In this document: positions 63,380 through 64,000 of the stretch, piece by piece
Position numbering within the stretch: position 1 is the first letter of the stretch
Layout of the letters: each line of letters starts with the position of its first letter
Assembly: GCA_015146655.1 (NCBI GenBank)
Contig: VKHL01000078.1
Coordinates: 10,231 to 74,230 of the forward strand
Reading direction: 5' to 3'
Length of the DNA stretch: 64,000 nucleotides
Source: Ochromonas danica
Taxonomy: Eukaryota > Sar > Chrysophyceae > Chromulinales > Chromulinaceae
The notes under the pieces: generated by a model
Database searches by the model: none
What the model was told of the DNA's origin: nothing
Seen by the model: only the letters and a program-made list of their open reading frames with translations
Position numbers and translations under genes: made by a program

Positions 63380-64000
63380 TACAATTTTTATTCTACAGAA
63401 AATAATACAGAAGGATGGTGAATGAAGAGAACAAATAGATATTAAAAGGAGATATAAGGTGGGTTAGACTTGAATTTTGTCCTTTTGTTCTTATGATTGT
63501 TCAACGCCGACGTGTTGTTGAGTAGTGTGGGAGAGTCGACATCCATGGACATTTAACGGTTTTTCCACATTTTTTATACCCGCAAAATTGAAGTTTGACT
63601 GTTCTGTTGGAGTGAATTTCATGTACAAAATAAAAATTTTTAACTGATGGTAATATTATTAATACTACTATATCAGATATAAGATAACCTTGTGATAAAT
63701 AATAATATATTTCTTCTATAACATTATATGCATTCTATGTAATTCTGTGTCATTTTTTGTGGTGGAATAATCAAGCACAAACCAACAGATGACAATAGCA
63801 AGCCTAAACAGAGAGACGAATTTTACCGAAGATGAAGATGAAGATCAAGACTGTGATAAAATCAAGCCTTAGAGCTGTCCTTAGATATGATAATATCTAT
63901 CATCGCGACTGCAAAGCAACTGATTAATCAAATCACCACTTAATTCGATTAGCAACGAATTACACTATCAATTAACACCACAACTGCAAACTATAGCTGT
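63380..64000. other. Intergenic, ends in a third copy of the flank block
   Basis: No gene is supported. Bases 63884-64000 match 60542-60690 (GTCCTTAGA.ATGATAATATCTA, then ACCACTTAATTC.ATTAGCAA.GAATTACA), so another unit of the same tandem arrangement probably starts at the window edge. The preceding 500 bp is A/T-rich permease promoter. Confidence 0.65.

Overview
This window is nuclear DNA of a single-celled eukaryote. The signs are short GT-AG introns (64 to 200 bp), genes on both strands with no operon spacing, many trinucleotide and dinucleotide runs (some coding poly-Ser, poly-Asn, poly-Gln or poly-Asp/Glu), a hybrid histidine kinase, class 3 lipases, a rhomboid protease and a large leucine-rich-repeat (LRR) family. 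The lineage cannot be fixed from sequence alone; an amoebozoan-like or stramenopile-like protist would fit. No rRNA, tRNA, CRISPR, capsid, reverse transcriptase or intact transposase was recognised.

Layout. 1-2.3 kb: the end of an ankyrin gene on the minus strand with one repeat per 102-bp exon. 2.3-3.6 kb: gene-poor, with a weak transposase-like remnant. 3.6-8.8 kb and 21.3-26.3 kb: two arms of a large inverted duplication, each holding a lipase and an F-box-like/LRR gene tail to tail. The 12.5-kb spacer holds a GT92-like glycosyltransferase, a six-TM hybrid histidine kinase and a four-exon APC-type permease. 26.8-28.1 kb: a GT2-like glycosyltransferase. 28.7-31.5 kb: an LRR gene, an LRR fragment and an inverted copy of a protein kinase tail. 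31.7-37.4 kb: a rhomboid protease (+) and a four-exon seven-TM THH1/TOM1-like protein (-). 37.4-38.0 kb: a minisatellite and a small terminal-inverted-repeat element. 38.6-44.8 kb: LRR genes and remnants. 45.6-47.1 kb: a CAMK-like protein kinase. 47.6-60.3 kb: LRR genes and fragments with a three-exon gene of unknown role, a 200-bp foldback element and a secreted cysteine-rich membrane protein between them. 61.5-63.4 kb: a second, intronless APC-type permease.

The theme is turnover of one LRR family (seven full-length genes of the main type C, D, E, X, Y, Z plus the paired A/B subtype, and at least five fragments). The members are mosaics. C switches from identity with a broken fragment (F) to identity with gene Y within about 5 bp. 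Z joins the 5' part of Y to the body and 3' flank of X. A and B are identical for 1168 bp and then diverge sharply. This fits repeated gene conversion and unequal exchange, with the broken copies as possible donors. Exon models were built by eye from splice sites and frame; reading-frame closure across all exons supports each one, but there is no transcript evidence.
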